Positions 9,569 to 20,512 of a stretch of DNA of 64,000 nt are shown piece by piece. The first letter of the stretch is position 1; each line of letters begins with the position of its first letter. The notes beneath the pieces were generated by a model. It was not told where the DNA came from. It made no database searches and saw only the letters and a program-made list of their open reading frames with translations. Both the position numbers and the translations under genes were made by a program. Location: NCBI GenBank assembly GCA_001566295.1, contig KQ964245.1:1865524-1929523 (forward strand). The letters run 5' to 3'. This DNA is from Microdochium bolleyi (Eukaryota > Ascomycota > Sordariomycetes > Xylariales > Microdochiaceae).

Positions 9569-12331
9569 TCAAAGTTGTATATGTGCACCGATGCCTTTTC
9601 CCCGGTACCAGAGCGTCTCTTGCCAGTTGCCTAGACGAACAGTGACATCCGCATAGGCATCGAGCTTCAATGTGCCGCCCACAGCATGACGCAAGGCGTC
9701 ATACCCAACTGAGCCTAGAGACCAGGTCACGGGTAGGCGTGGCGTCGTGGACTCGCCCGGAGGAGCGGCGAAAGGCAGTTCGTTGACGATGCTGCCGACC
9801 GGTTCCGTATGGTTGTAAAAGGCCGTGGCGTTGATGTGGTCTAGGTATATTGTATTGTGCTGCAGAGGCGAGACCAGGGTGAATGTCGCTGTAGATGAGA
9901 CAAAATGGAAAGTAGTATCACGGATGAAATGCGTCTTCCCGTCTGGCGTGTCGCCTGGGAGCGTCAACCGCGGTGTCGGAAACGTGAAATTCAGCTTGGC
10001 GAGCGCTTCGCACAACTTCGGTTGGCCTGGAATACTGTTCCTGTGCGCCTTGACGGACAGAGTTGTGTTCTCGCCGGACAAATATTGCGAAATCAGGTTC
10101 CGGCCAACGTCTCGACCATGCGGACCGTCCTCGCTAGGTTTCCAGGTGGCGGTGACCACCACATCCCGGTTCGAACCTTTCACCAGATTGAGGTGTCGCA
10201 CGGTAGCTTCGCCGAGTACTGTATCGTTATGAAGCAAGTGAATGTTTATATATGGGATTTGAGCCGTGTATGGAGTTGGATTGTTTGCACTCAGGGTGGC
10301 CTCAAGCGTGATTGAATCCCGAGTAGAGTCGAGAACCCTCATCGTCCCAAGTTTGGGCGAAATCTCGCTAAATGAGCCCTTGGGTAGAGCTATGAGAAGT
10401 CAGTACTGGAATGCGAGTTGACACAGAGAGAGCCAATAACTAACTATGAATCAAAACAGTGACGGACGTTTTACTGGAATTGTGCCCTGCGCAGGAACGC
10501 CCTTTATAACAATGTTGCCAAGTGCTGTGTGCACCTTGATGTCCACTAACGCCACGATGTCAAGCATAATTTTGTCGCGACCGAAAATGAGCATCTGAAT
10601 GACCTCGCTGAAGACGTCGCTATCGGTGATCTCAAGAGGCGCATCGACAATCTTGGACTCAATTTTCAAGAGTGCTTCGCTGCCGTCTTTTTTGTCGAGC
10701 CGTGTCGACCTGGCAGCTTGCCACTTGCGCAGGTTCAGCTCTCCCATCTTCTTGCTGTGAAACATGACATCGGCCGTCGCCCTAACGTCGGTGACATCAA
10801 TGCCAAAGTTCATCTCAGAGGGCAGTCCAGCCAGCACGAGAATGTTGCCCGACACCTGAGGATGCGAAGCCGGATCGCCCGGTTCCGCATCAGGGTCAGG
10901 CAGTGAGAAGTTGACGTCAGTGAGGGAGAAGTTCCTGATAAGGTTGTCCAGGGATCGCCCAGGGAACGGTACAGCGACAGTGACGCTTGACAACAGCTCG
11001 GCGATCCACCCAGGTGTCTTAGGATCAGGCTTGCTGCTCCCACGCACGTACAAAGTGGCGGGGTCTCCCTTGATGAAGGAGCTGAGGAATGAGTCGAGTG
11101 GAGACGAGTCCGAGTTGGGGCATTCCTCGGTCAGAGCATCGGGAAATTCGTGGACCACACCGGTAATATTGGCAGAGACCTGCGAATGCGGCTGTACGTG
11201 CACCTCGTGGGTAATCGCATCGACAACTTGAATGTAGTCGTCAGCCTCGCAGCCGGGAACGAGGATGTCGAACGACAACTCCGGCACGTCGAAATCCACG
11301 GGATACTCGTTGAACGCAGAAAGAGTGACATCGGCGATCATTGAGGCGTTTAGTGGCCCGTCGTGTACGTTCAAACGTGTAATGTTGTACTTGGGCATGG
11401 CGGGGATTTTATTAGCTGCTCAGAAAGAGGATCAGTACAAAGAAGGTAATTGCAAGAGCAACAGATCTCAAGTGCCTCGTGTAGTCTAAGCAAGAGTCTT
11501 TGCTCCGAAATACATCGCAGCAAAGGAACGGTAAAGGTCCTGACCTTCGAAAACAACAGTGTCGGCGACGGCGTGGGTGCCGAGGGGGATGAGACCCGAC
11601 TTCAAGGTCAAGTCAGCCATTCCTCTCAGCCGGATAGAGCTCAGCCTGCCCTCCAGCCATTCGTTTGCGATGGTTCTGACACCATTGAGATCGCCCGCTG
11701 CCAGGTCAGTGACGAAGTCCAGCTCTGTCACTTCGCCTTCTCGAAGTCCGATAACTAATGGCGGAACAATAGCGCTTCCTAGCACCACGTTGTCGTAATC
11801 CGGGAGGCGGACTGTGATCTTGGTCTCTTCGGTGCCAAGCTGTCCAGCCAGCCACAGGGTGGCCTTGCCGATGCGGCGAACGTGTTCGTTGGCCACACGA
11901 GAACCATCTAGCCGGAAATTGCCCTGTATCCGGGCGCGTACACCGTCTGTAGTGATAGACTCGAGGGACAGATTTGTTGGCTCAATGACTGCAGCCTGTT
12001 CCGAGTACTCCTGAACGGCATCCGGAACGATGAAGGCAAGTATGGCGATGGCTATGATGACGAGAGCGAGCAGACTCGCTGCGATGTAGGACGGCCATCG
12101 GCGCGATGACTTCTTCACTGATCGGAGTGAACTCGTGTCGCTCCCTGCGACGTTGTGACCGTTTGGTGTCGCATCAGCTGAGGGGGCATCGTCCTCGGCT
12201 CCATCGTAACGGGGTGAGTCCGCTGAGTTCGAAAGTAGTGGTGTCGATTCGCTAGAGACTTCGCGCTCGCTGCCCGGCTTGCGCGTCGCCGCAGGCGCAA
12301 TGAACGGGGACGACTCGTCGTCAGATACCAT
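9569..12331 (-). CDS. Vacuolar membrane protein of the Tag1 / 'pre-rRNA processing protein' family
   Basis: Large type II membrane protein related to fungal proteins often labelled pre-rRNA processing protein, and probably to yeast Tag1 (YLR173W), a vacuolar protein acting in termination of autophagy. Proposed exons are 12331-11545, 11415-10468 and 10389-9569, giving 851 aa. An acidic cytosolic tail carries ESTPLL (residues 28-33), an ExxxLL AP-3 vacuolar sorting motif. One transmembrane helix lies at about 81-103. The lumenal region has repeated LEA14-like beta domains and several N-glycosylation sequons (NITR, NATA, NHTE). Intron 2 (GTCCGT...CATAG) joins PVK to LPKGSFSEISPKLG. Intron 1 (GTCAGG at 11544 to GAGCAG at 11416) is the best canonical choice, joining VVFE to NKIPAMPKYN, but is less certain. 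Family assignment is good; the autophagy role is by analogy. Confidence 0.75.
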
Positions 12332-13148
12332 CGCTGAGGTAGGTGGAGTCTGCTGGTTGGCGATCGATATGGGGGCAGTAGATGTTGTGTAACAGGGCTC
12401 AGTAACGACGTTGCCGCCACATTATCAGCTCCCTCGGATAATCAAGGCACTCAAAGTCGGGTGAGAAGGGAGTGGGGAGGTGAGATGGTTGGGACTACGA
12501 AAGTGGAAGTTGCGAGGCCTGGACTCGGCGGCGTCATGCCCTGGGCACGATGAGGTCAGGTGCAGCGCCGGGGCTGGGGTGGAATGCCACCCACCCAGCA
12601 CGCTGCCTAGCACTGACCAAGACTTGGCGCAGTCTGGGGTTGAGGCAGCAGCGCAAATTATGCACACAGTATTGTGCATACCATGACTGCACGGGTTCAG
12701 AGGTACAGAATTATGCATCATCCTACCAGGGACCACTTTGTGACTGCGCGCGCGCCGATGACCGCCGTTCATCTCCAACAGGCTCAAGGACGAATGTGTG
12801 AGTCTTCAAGGCCTGTAACTGACGTGGCCAGAGGCCGATTTCCTGTTGTGAATCATCAGCATCCGTGGGAATGATGGGCTCGCGCCTATTTCAAATTGTT
12901 GCTGGTCTGCTGGTGCACAAGTGCATGGGGCGCCTGTTGGAGCTCCGTCTCAAGGGTTTTCCCAACTAATTGACCAATGAGTTCAACGCGAAGCTACCAC
13001 AAATATCTTTACTCATAGCAACACACATCTCGGATCTCCTCCATCGCGTAGCCGCCACTTACCACCACATCTAGCAAGGACAGACACGTCCTCGTTTCAT
13101 AGCCAGCTGCAACCTTGCAAGCTCGGCCATACACCACGATTCGTCAAA
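12332..13148. other. Divergent promoter region, Tag1-like / OTC
   Basis: About 0.8 kb between divergent genes. It contains TGAGTCT at 12799-12805, one mismatch from the TGASTCA site of the Gcn4/CPC1 general amino-acid control factor. That would suit the arginine gene downstream but is weak on its own. The last 150 bp before the OTC start is CA/CT-rich, like a fungal 5' leader. No coding signal was seen. Confidence 0.45.
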
Positions 13149-14453
13149 ATGATGCGAACTACATCGCTCAAGCTCGCCAAGAGCACAACATGGCAGCTCT
13201 CGAAGCGTACCTACGCATCAACGGCTGGCGTCACCGGTCCTCGGCATCTGATGTCCATGGACGACGTCACGTCCGAAGAGCTCCGGAGGCTAGTGCTGAA
13301 CGCCGCTACCATCAAACGGGCATGCAAGATGAGCAACCCGTCGCCGAAGTTCAAGACTGGCCTTCAAGGCAAGACCGTCGCCATGATGTTCAGCAAGCTC
13401 AGCACCAGGACCCGAGTCTCGACCGAGGCTGCCGTGGCCATGATGGGCGGTCACCCCATGTTTCTCGGCAAGAACGATATTCAGCTAGGCGTACGTTGGG
13501 AAGACCTCTGCGATATTTTGTCCTTATCGACGGTACACTTACAGCCAGAAAATAGGTGAACGAGTCGCTGCTGGACACGTCCAAAGTCATCTCGTCCATG
13601 ACCTCGTGCATGGTGGCCCGCGTCGGTCCTCACTCGGACGTCACAGAGCTTGCCAAGCACTCAAGCGTGCCTGTAATCAACGCGCTTTCCGCGGACTTTC
13701 ACCCGCTGCAGACCATCGCCGATTACTTGACCATCCACGAGGCCTTCTCAGAATCGCAGAAAGTCTTCAAACCTAATGGTCTAAAGATCGCATGGGTCGG
13801 TGACGCCAACAACGTGCTCTTTGACCTAGCCATCGCCAGCATCAAGCTCGGCGTCGATATTGCTGTCGCTACGCCCAAGGGCTACGAGATACCCAAAGTC
13901 ATGGAGGCCCTGATCTTGAAGCAGGCGAGCGCAACGCGGAGTCCTGGCAAGCTCACGCAGACTAACGTCCCCGAGGAAGCCGTCAAGGACGCCGACATCC
14001 TCGTCACTGATACCTGGGTCTCCATGGGCCAGGAGGAGGAGTCCAAGAAGCGACTCGAGGACTTTTCGGGATTTCAAATCACAAACGAGCTCGCGAAGAG
14101 GGGTGGCGCTAAGGACAACTGGAAATTCATGCACTGCCTGCCCCGCCACCAGGAGGAGGTCGCCGATGAGGTCTTCTACTCCGACCGGTCTCTTGTCTTC
14201 CAGGAAGCGGAGAACAGGCTGTGGGCTGCCGCATGTGAGTACAACTATGCAGCGCAACTGCGACACGCTCAAGCGGCTAACTCTCATTCCAGCCGTGTTA
14301 CAATCATTCGTGGCGGAGAAGGGTAACATCCTGCCGCGTCATTGGAAAGAGAACGGCATGAGGAAAGTTGAGCTTTCGCCGCAATCGACTTCCGAGAAAT
14401 CGAAGCAGGCGACTCCTGAGCAGACGCCGGAGACCACTCAGGAATCGAAGTAA
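13149..14453 (+). CDS. Ornithine carbamoyltransferase, mitochondrial
   Basis: Catalyses carbamoyl phosphate + ornithine to citrulline in arginine synthesis, in the mitochondrial matrix in filamentous fungi. This is the orthologue of Neurospora arg-12. Three exons: 13149-13490, 13556-14234 and 14293-14453. Introns are 65 and 58 nt (GTACGT...AATAG and GTGAGT...TCCAG). The 393-aa product starts with a Ser/Thr/Lys/Arg-rich mitochondrial presequence ending near TYASTAG. The carbamoyl-phosphate loop STRTR is at about 85-89, FHPLQT at 162-167, the ornithine-binding DTWVSMG at 266-272 and the active-site HCLPRH at 307-312. All key residues are intact. The C-terminus after RHWKENGMRK is a Ser/Thr/Gln-rich tail with no family match. 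Its nearest neighbour, ILV6, is convergent and also an amino-acid biosynthetic mitochondrial protein. Confidence 0.96.
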
Positions 14454-14678
14454 ACGAGTCATGAAGTAAAAAAGTCATGAATATTGAGATTTGCAGCCAG
14501 TGCCACGAACATTAAAAGAAGTTGTCACATTTTGCGAAGTTCAAAGGCTGCAATATCGGTTGTCGTTCATCCAGACTAGGCTTGTTCATGAACTGCACTA
14601 TGTAAAATGACCCATGCCGGCACGATTCAGGGGCTTCATGAACTCTCGATAATGTTTAGATATGTTGAGCATCAGCTC

Positions 14679-15712
14679 TTAGCCAGGAGGAAGCTGGCTG
14701 GCATCGACTACCTCGTCAGCCTCCATCACGAGGCCCTCGTCCTCATTCGTCTCTAAGGGCGTTCTGGGCAGGGCCATGAGACCTGTTCGTGCAGACTCAA
14801 GGATTCCAAAGGGCGAAATGAGCTTCATGAACGAATCGATCCTAACGGGCTTGGCGGAACTGTTTGAAGCGTGAGAGTCAGCACTAGATTCGAGATCTGC
14901 AAACAGATAAGGCTTGTGTAAACTTACAGCTCGACGATGCAGCTGTTGGTGCTGATATCAAGGACCTTGCCACCGAACTGATGTGTAAGGTACGTGATGG
15001 TCTTAAGATGCTCGTGCTTGTGACGCAGGGCCTCGCTGGCCACAAGTTTGCCAGGGTGGAAGTCCTCGGCGATCTCGGCGAGAGATCCCTCGGCGCCAGA
15101 CTCCTGGGCACTCCTGACGGCGCTATCGACCTCGGCCGTAACCTCCCTGTGATGCTTGAGGAGCTCCTCAAAGTACTCCGGGCCGAGGATGTTGACCTTT
15201 GCGAGAAGCAGCTCGCGCTGAACGAGGGCGGCGTTGGTGTAGTCGAGGACGGCCCAGACGGGGACGAGGTCCTCGAGCTGGCGGCGGGCCTGCTCAACGA
15301 CGCCATCTTGGCCGGTAAGGACGATGGTCATGCGGGACAGGTCCTCGACCTCGGTGTTGCAGACGACGAGGGAGTCAATGTTGAAGCCGCGAGCCGCGAG
15401 GATGCCCGAGACGCGGGACAGCACTCCCGGCTCATTCTGGACGAGGCAGTTGAGGACATGGCGCTTCGGCGGGGCGCTTGACGGCGTCGGGGTCTCGTAG
15501 AGAATGTTGGAGACGGCAGCCTGAGCAGACCACGGCTTGGGCAGGTCGTGCGTGGGCAGTGGCGTCGCGCGGCGGCGGGAAGCCTTGTAGGCAATGGCAG
15601 AGGTCGAGCTGCTGTGGCGGATCGTCATGGACGACGAGGGGCCGGCTGCGCGCACGGCTGATGCAGCGGCAGCCCTCCAGGCTGATGCCTGCGCGAGCGA
15701 ACGAGCCGCCAT
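14679..15712 (-). CDS. ILV6: Acetolactate synthase regulatory (small) subunit
   Basis: Regulatory subunit of acetohydroxyacid synthase, which starts valine, leucine and isoleucine synthesis in mitochondria. The subunit stimulates the catalytic chain and confers valine feedback. Two exons: 15712-14928 and 14859-14679. The 68-nt intron (GTAAGT...AAACAG) joins CIVEL to SAKPVRIDSFMKL exactly as in other fungi. The product is 321 aa. An Ala/Arg/Ser-rich presequence occupies about the first 45 residues. The ACT domain begins RHVLNCLVQNEPGVLSRVSG with GFNIDSL (about 85-135), followed by the conserved second half with LLLAKVNILGPEYFEELL and HQFGGKVLDI. The acidic C-terminus ends QLPPG. Length is close to yeast Ilv6 (309 aa). 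Confidence 0.95.
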
Positions 15713-16590
15713 GGAGATAGCGAGCCGGGCGGTACGGAGCTCGAGAGGAGGCTATGAGGTGTTGCGACCGTCACTCGGGTTGTCGTGGGACAATATCTAG
15801 GAAGGGGAAAGGCCAATGGCTCGTGCAAGATGTCTTGGTGGGAGACTGGGCGGGCAAAATTGACTAGAGACAGTCGGCTCAACCGCACGGTGAGAGCTGG
15901 GGCATCGGCTGCGATTATCGGACACCAGTCAACAGAATGGCCTGGCCTGGACAGGCCGGTACTCGGCTCCGCCCTTGCTTGCAGCTCACTTGCAGCAAAC
16001 TGGACCCTTGAGGAGAGCAGTCGGATTCGACGTCAGAGTAGCCTCATGATCGGACATGCATGAGCAGATATTGTGTATCTGCCTTCTCAGAATCCCCATA
16101 CTGTCTGGCTATTGCATATTCGTCCTTTGCAGTTTTATTCACAACCGTTCTCCAGCATGGTTATGATCAAAGCACTTAGGTTTATGGGTTCGGCTCAGCT
16201 TTCTAGGGTTGTATGGACCTCCGTGATAGGAGCTTGTACATAACTATTTGTTCTGCATAATTGATGCAGCATTGTGCGCGCACTAGCTTCACAACTCCAT
16301 ACAGTTGATTCCTTGTCTTGTGAAAGCGGCCCCATTCCGAAATTGGCAACGATCCACAGTGACCCCGGCTTGCTGCTTTCAATTGACAGAACGACTGCTT
16401 GCCTAGGTCGATCGCGGAAAAAGTTGACCTTGTCGCAACCTGTTCGGGTTCCCTTGCTCAGCGCTGAACCAACATCTCTACTCGCCCTCGCGACTTTGTG
16501 GCCCGAATCAGGCTGACTAGCGACCCTCATCTTCTCACCTCTTTTCGAACATCTCCGATTCATTCACCGCAAGGCATTGCGCGTGACACG
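15713..16590. other. Divergent promoter region, ILV6 / KH protein
   Basis: About 0.88 kb between divergent genes. The 100 bp before the KH-protein start is CT-rich, like a 5' leader. No clear TGASTCA site for amino-acid control of ILV6 was found by eye. No coding or RNA signal was seen. Confidence 0.45.
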
Positions 16591-18533
16591 ATGGACGATT
16601 CCGAGCGGCCAACCGCGAAGCGGTCGCGCTTCGACCAGACCGAGCCTGATCCTCCTCGCCGCTCACGATTCGACCGCAGATCTAGGTCGCCGCCGGCGCA
16701 TAAGGCAGACTCGAACCGAGATCGAAGCCCGCTGAGCAGAGATGCCACGGGCACTCCTGACGGAGGTGGCCCGAACAAGAGCGCGATGGATCCCGCAGCA
16801 GCTGCCGCGGCCGCTGCTGCAAAGATCAACGCACAGCTTCAAGCTAAGAAGGGTCCCCAGAGTTCGGATGCTCCGCCAAGCCGTGCAGCCGGTAGTGCCA
16901 ATGCTGGTGGCGGTGGCGGACTCAACACCGAGGTCTACATCGCAGAAGGCGACTACATCAAGGACATCGAGGTCAACGACCTGCGCAACCGATACCTACT
17001 CACCAAGGGCTCGACCCAGAAGATGGTAAATACACCTTCGAGTGGCTTCTGCTGATCCTACCAACAACAGCCATTCTCCTTTCCCAAACCCATTTTCATG
17101 TGTGCGGTTCTGCTTACACTGGGCAGCACAAGCTCACACAGGGCCCTCTTTTGCAACTGCTGACCTCGGGCGCTTGAATATAGATTGCGGATGAGACTGG
17201 AGCCGGTATGAGTCCCCTCCAAGTTATTTTCATTGTGGAGATAACAAATTGACTTTTGACAAGATGTTACGACTCGTGGCAACTACTACCCAGACAAGAG
17301 CATGGCTACGCCTTCGGTAAGTCGCGAAGCCCACTGTGTCCGGCAATGGGAACTCATGCTGACGCCGCCAATAGGCCCCGCCCCTATACCTGCATGTCAC
17401 CAGCACAACCAAAGAAGGATTGGAGAAGGCTATTGCGAAGATCGACGAGCTCATGAAGCAGGAGCTTCCCAACCTTGTCGATGAGAGACGGTTCCGCAGG
17501 CGTGATCAAGAGCAGCCGCAAGTCGAGCGCGACGAGCTTGGTCGGGTAAGTTGCTATCGCACACACGCAAAATCCTGTGAGAGGATACCAGGCTAACCGC
17601 TCGCAGCGGAAATGGCCGGAAGCCAAAATTCCTATCGATCTCGAGCCCGTGCCTGGCTTCAACCTGCGCGCCCAAGTCGTCGGCCACGGCGGCTCCTACG
17701 TCAAGCACATCCAACAGGAAACTGGATGCCGTGTCCAGATCAAGGGCCGGGGCTCCGGTTTCATCGAGACAGCCACGAACCGTGAGAGCGATGACGACAT
17801 GTTCTTGCACGTTGCGTACGTGAATCCTATGACGTCTACTTGTCACGTGCTTGCTAACCAATACCATAGTGGACCTGATGCCAGCATGGTTGAGAAGGCC
17901 AAGGAGCTTTGCGAAGACCTTCTTGCCAATGTCAAAGAGCAGTACGAGGAGTTCAAGTCTCGCCCTCCGCGCCAGCACTATGGCGGCGGGGGCGGTTACA
18001 GGGACCGTGGGCACGGTGACCACAGGGACCACCGTGACCAACGTGATCATGGTAGCCATGGCGGCGGATATAGAGATCGCAACCATGGTGGTGATCACTA
18101 TGGAGATAGGTCGCACGGTCACAATGACAGGTCGCGGGACCAGTCGGGCTCTTATGGAGGCTACGGCGGATATAACAACTCACCCAATCCCGCCGCGGCA
18201 TCTGCCTCTCCAGCAGCTGGAGCTGCTACTGCTGCCGCCCCTTCGGCAACCGACTATGCCGCGCAATACGCGCAGTACTATGGTGGTCAGGACCCTTATG
18301 CGGCCTATGGTGGATACCAGGCGTACATGCAATACTACCAGCAGTATTACGCAGCCGCCCAAGCTGCTCAGCAAGGCTCGCCTGCTCCTCCCGCGCCTCC
18401 TGGCGCATCTGCCTCTCCACCTCCGCCGCCACCTTCGGAAGCTCCGCCGCCGCCGCCTCCCTCCGGTCCTCCTCCAGGCGGCCCTCCGGGTGCTGGGTCA
18501 TATGGCAATGTGCCCCCTCCGCCTGGTTTATAA
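16591..18533 (+). CDS. KH-domain RNA-binding protein, KHDC4/BLOM7-like
   Basis: Putative nuclear RNA-binding protein of the KHDC4 (BLOM7, KIAA0907) group, implicated in pre-mRNA splicing in animals. Six exons: 16591-17025, 17184-17205, 17264-17316, 17375-17545, 17607-17815 and 17870-18533 (517 aa). Exon 2 is only 22 nt and encodes IADETGA plus one base. With exon 3 it restores TGADVTTRGNYYPDKS, matching the family segment before PLYLHV. The N-terminus is Arg/Ser/Pro-rich and then poly-Ala. The first KH-like unit spans about 120-215. The canonical KH domain (about 235-310) has the GxxG loop VGHGGSYVKHI. The C-terminus has an RDRG/DH-rich tract, a Tyr/Ala/Gln region and poly-Pro PPPPPP stretches. 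All introns keep phase and have GT-AG ends. Good homology-type assignment; exact role inferred. Confidence 0.85.
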
Positions 18534-19193
18534 AGACCCGCCCGACGCCTTCTCCGGCATGTGGCGTTGGCGTCAGAAATGTTTGATGCTGTGGTTTTAA
18601 TGGTATTCGGAGACAGGTCCTGCTTGGCTCACTGAGACATATTGTGCCAAAAGAAGCGTTGACATGACTAGGGAGCTCTAAGCTCCGGTGTCCGAAAGGA
18701 AGCATTAATCAATACAATTCAGAGCCAGCATGTGTGTTCGCGTGCCAGGTTCTCCCCTGATTATCTTATCCAGCATACTCCTCATCTGGTGGCAAGAAAC
18801 TCGCGGTATTGGCAAGATTAGAGAGACCATGGATTCGCACTCGAATTGTTTCAGTCGCACGTGTTAAATTCATGGAAAGTTCCCGAGCTTTCTTGTTCTC
18901 AACTCTGACTGCCATCCACTGTATGCATCTGAGTTGGACCCGCCCCCACGCAAGAACCCTACAATCGGCCGTACCTGGCGTCTATCGATAAAGCACCCGA
19001 CGCCATCGCTTGCGTTGTAATGACCTCAGAAGAGGGCACGATCGTGAACCTTTCCGTAATCAGTGACTCGAAGATCCTCCTCGCGGCAACAACAAAGCAC
19101 GGCGCACGGGCTGCCGTAGCTGTGAGACTTTCTGGCGACTGAGCCGTCATGCCCTGAATAGACCATTGTTGAGCCGACGCGAAGATCACCACA
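18534..19193. other. Intergenic region
   Basis: About 0.66 kb between two same-strand genes, holding the KH gene 3' UTR and the promoter of the TRAPPC13 gene. No motif-bearing open frame and no RNA gene were seen. Confidence 0.45.
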
Positions 19194-20413
19194 ATGAGCC
19201 ACCAGCGTTATCCGTCGATAGACCCGGTCAAGGAGCCGCACGGTGTCTCTCTGAAGGTGCTCCGGTGAGTACGGTACTTCCCAGGACCCCAGGCGAAGCA
19301 AGCCGCCACTAAAGCAGCACACAAGTACTGACAAAACCTCGCAGCCTCTCACGACCATCCCTCGTTTCCCAACACCCCCTGCTTGCGCCGAGCGCAGCGG
19401 CAGCCCCGTTGGCGTCCTCCTCGATTCCGGCATCCCTCGCGTACCAGACCGCAGCCGACACAAACCCGGACCCGTTCCTGTTGACGCCCGTCCTCAACCT
19501 CCCGCCATCCTTCGGCTCGGCGTACGTTGGCGAGACGTTCAGCTGCACTCTCTGCGCCAACAATGAGACGCATGGTGACGATGGGGGAGCAGCAGTTGCA
19601 AACCAGCAGCATAAGCAGAAGAGATTGATACGCGATGTGCGGATAGAGGCGGAGATGAAGACCCCCGGGTCCGGCACAGCGCAGCAGCTGACGCTTACGC
19701 CCAGCGGCGGCTCATCAGCGAAACTGGCGGGTGGCAGCGCTGATGACAGCAAACAAGAAGGCGGCAGTGCTTCGTCCGCAGGTGTGGACCTCGAACCAGG
19801 CCAGACCCTGCAGAAAATCGTCAACTTCGACCTCAAGGACGAAGGCAACCACGTGCTCGCCGTGACCGTGAGCTACTACGAGGCGACCGAGACGTCGGGC
19901 CGCACGCGCACGTTCCGCAAGCTGTACCAGTTCATATGCAAAGGGGCGCTCATCGTGCGGACGAAAGTCGGAGTACTGCCTGCCCCCGGGGACAAGGCAG
20001 CGACACATGGCGAGGGCGAGACGACATCACAGTCAGAGGGTGGCTCCCAAAGTACTAGCAGCAGCAAACTGAGCCAGAGATCAAGGAGGAGGCGATGGGT
20101 CATGGAAGCCCAACTCGAGAACTGCAGCGAGGACGCGATGCAGCTAAGTCGCGTGGCGCTCGAGCTCGACAGCGGAGTGCACTACCGCGACTGCAACTGG
20201 GAGGCCAGCGGCTCGCCGCGCCCTCTGCTGCAGCCAGGCGAGATACAGCAGTGCTGCTTCATCGTAGGTGAAGACGAGGAGGGCAGTGCGGTGGAGGGTG
20301 CGGACGGGAGGATCGTGTTCGGCGTGCTGGGGATCGGGTGGAGGAGCGAGATGGGGAGTAAGGGGTATCTGACCACGGGGAAGCTCGGCACGAGAGCGGC
20401 TGCTGCGAGGTGA
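19194..20413 (+). CDS. TRAPPC13 homologue (DUF974 family)
   Basis: Subunit of the TRAPP vesicle-tethering complex (TRAPPC13, DUF974), acting at ER-Golgi/Golgi traffic as part of a Rab GEF assembly. Exon 1 at 19194-19264 encodes the conserved start MSHQ...PHGVSLKVLR. An 80-nt intron (GTGAGT...TCGCAG) leads to exon 2 at 19345-20413, for 379 aa. Family features are LSRPSL right after the junction, LPPSFGSAYVGETFSCTLC (about 75-93), the KIVNFDLKDEGNHVLAVTVSY strand pair and RKLYQFICKGALIVRTKV. The C-terminal Ig-like sandwich contains EAQLENCS, LLQPGEIQQCCFIV and GWRSEMGSKGYLTTGKL. Gln/Ser/Gly-rich inserts at about 100-140 and 230-250 look like fungal loop expansions. Confidence 0.9.
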
Positions 20414-20449
20414 TGACTGATGAAAGTAATGCACTGTCAGTAGAGAGTA

Positions 20450-20465
20450 CTAGAGATATCTCTAG
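20450..20465. repeat. Perfect 16-bp palindrome
   Basis: CTAGAGATATCTCTAG is a perfect two-fold symmetric sequence 37 bp after the TRAPPC13 stop codon. It could be a dimeric protein site or a 3' UTR hairpin without a loop. The sequence fact is certain; a function is not shown. Confidence 0.6.
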
Positions 20466-20495
20466 GGTGAAAGTTGGCGTGGCAAAGGACGACTC

Positions 20496-20512
20496 CCGTC
20501 AGTAGCTGACGG
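20496..20512. repeat. 7-bp stem, 3-nt loop inverted repeat
   Basis: CCGTCAG, loop TAG, CTGACGG lies about 85 bp downstream of the TRAPPC13 stop codon. As RNA it would form a compact GC-rich hairpin in the 3' UTR. It sits 30 bp from the 16-bp palindrome. Confidence 0.55.

Noticed and set aside
12799..12805. Gcn4/CPC1 site upstream of the OTC gene
   Set aside because: TGAGTCT is one base off TGASTCA and a single imperfect copy; mentioned only as context, not called as a feature.
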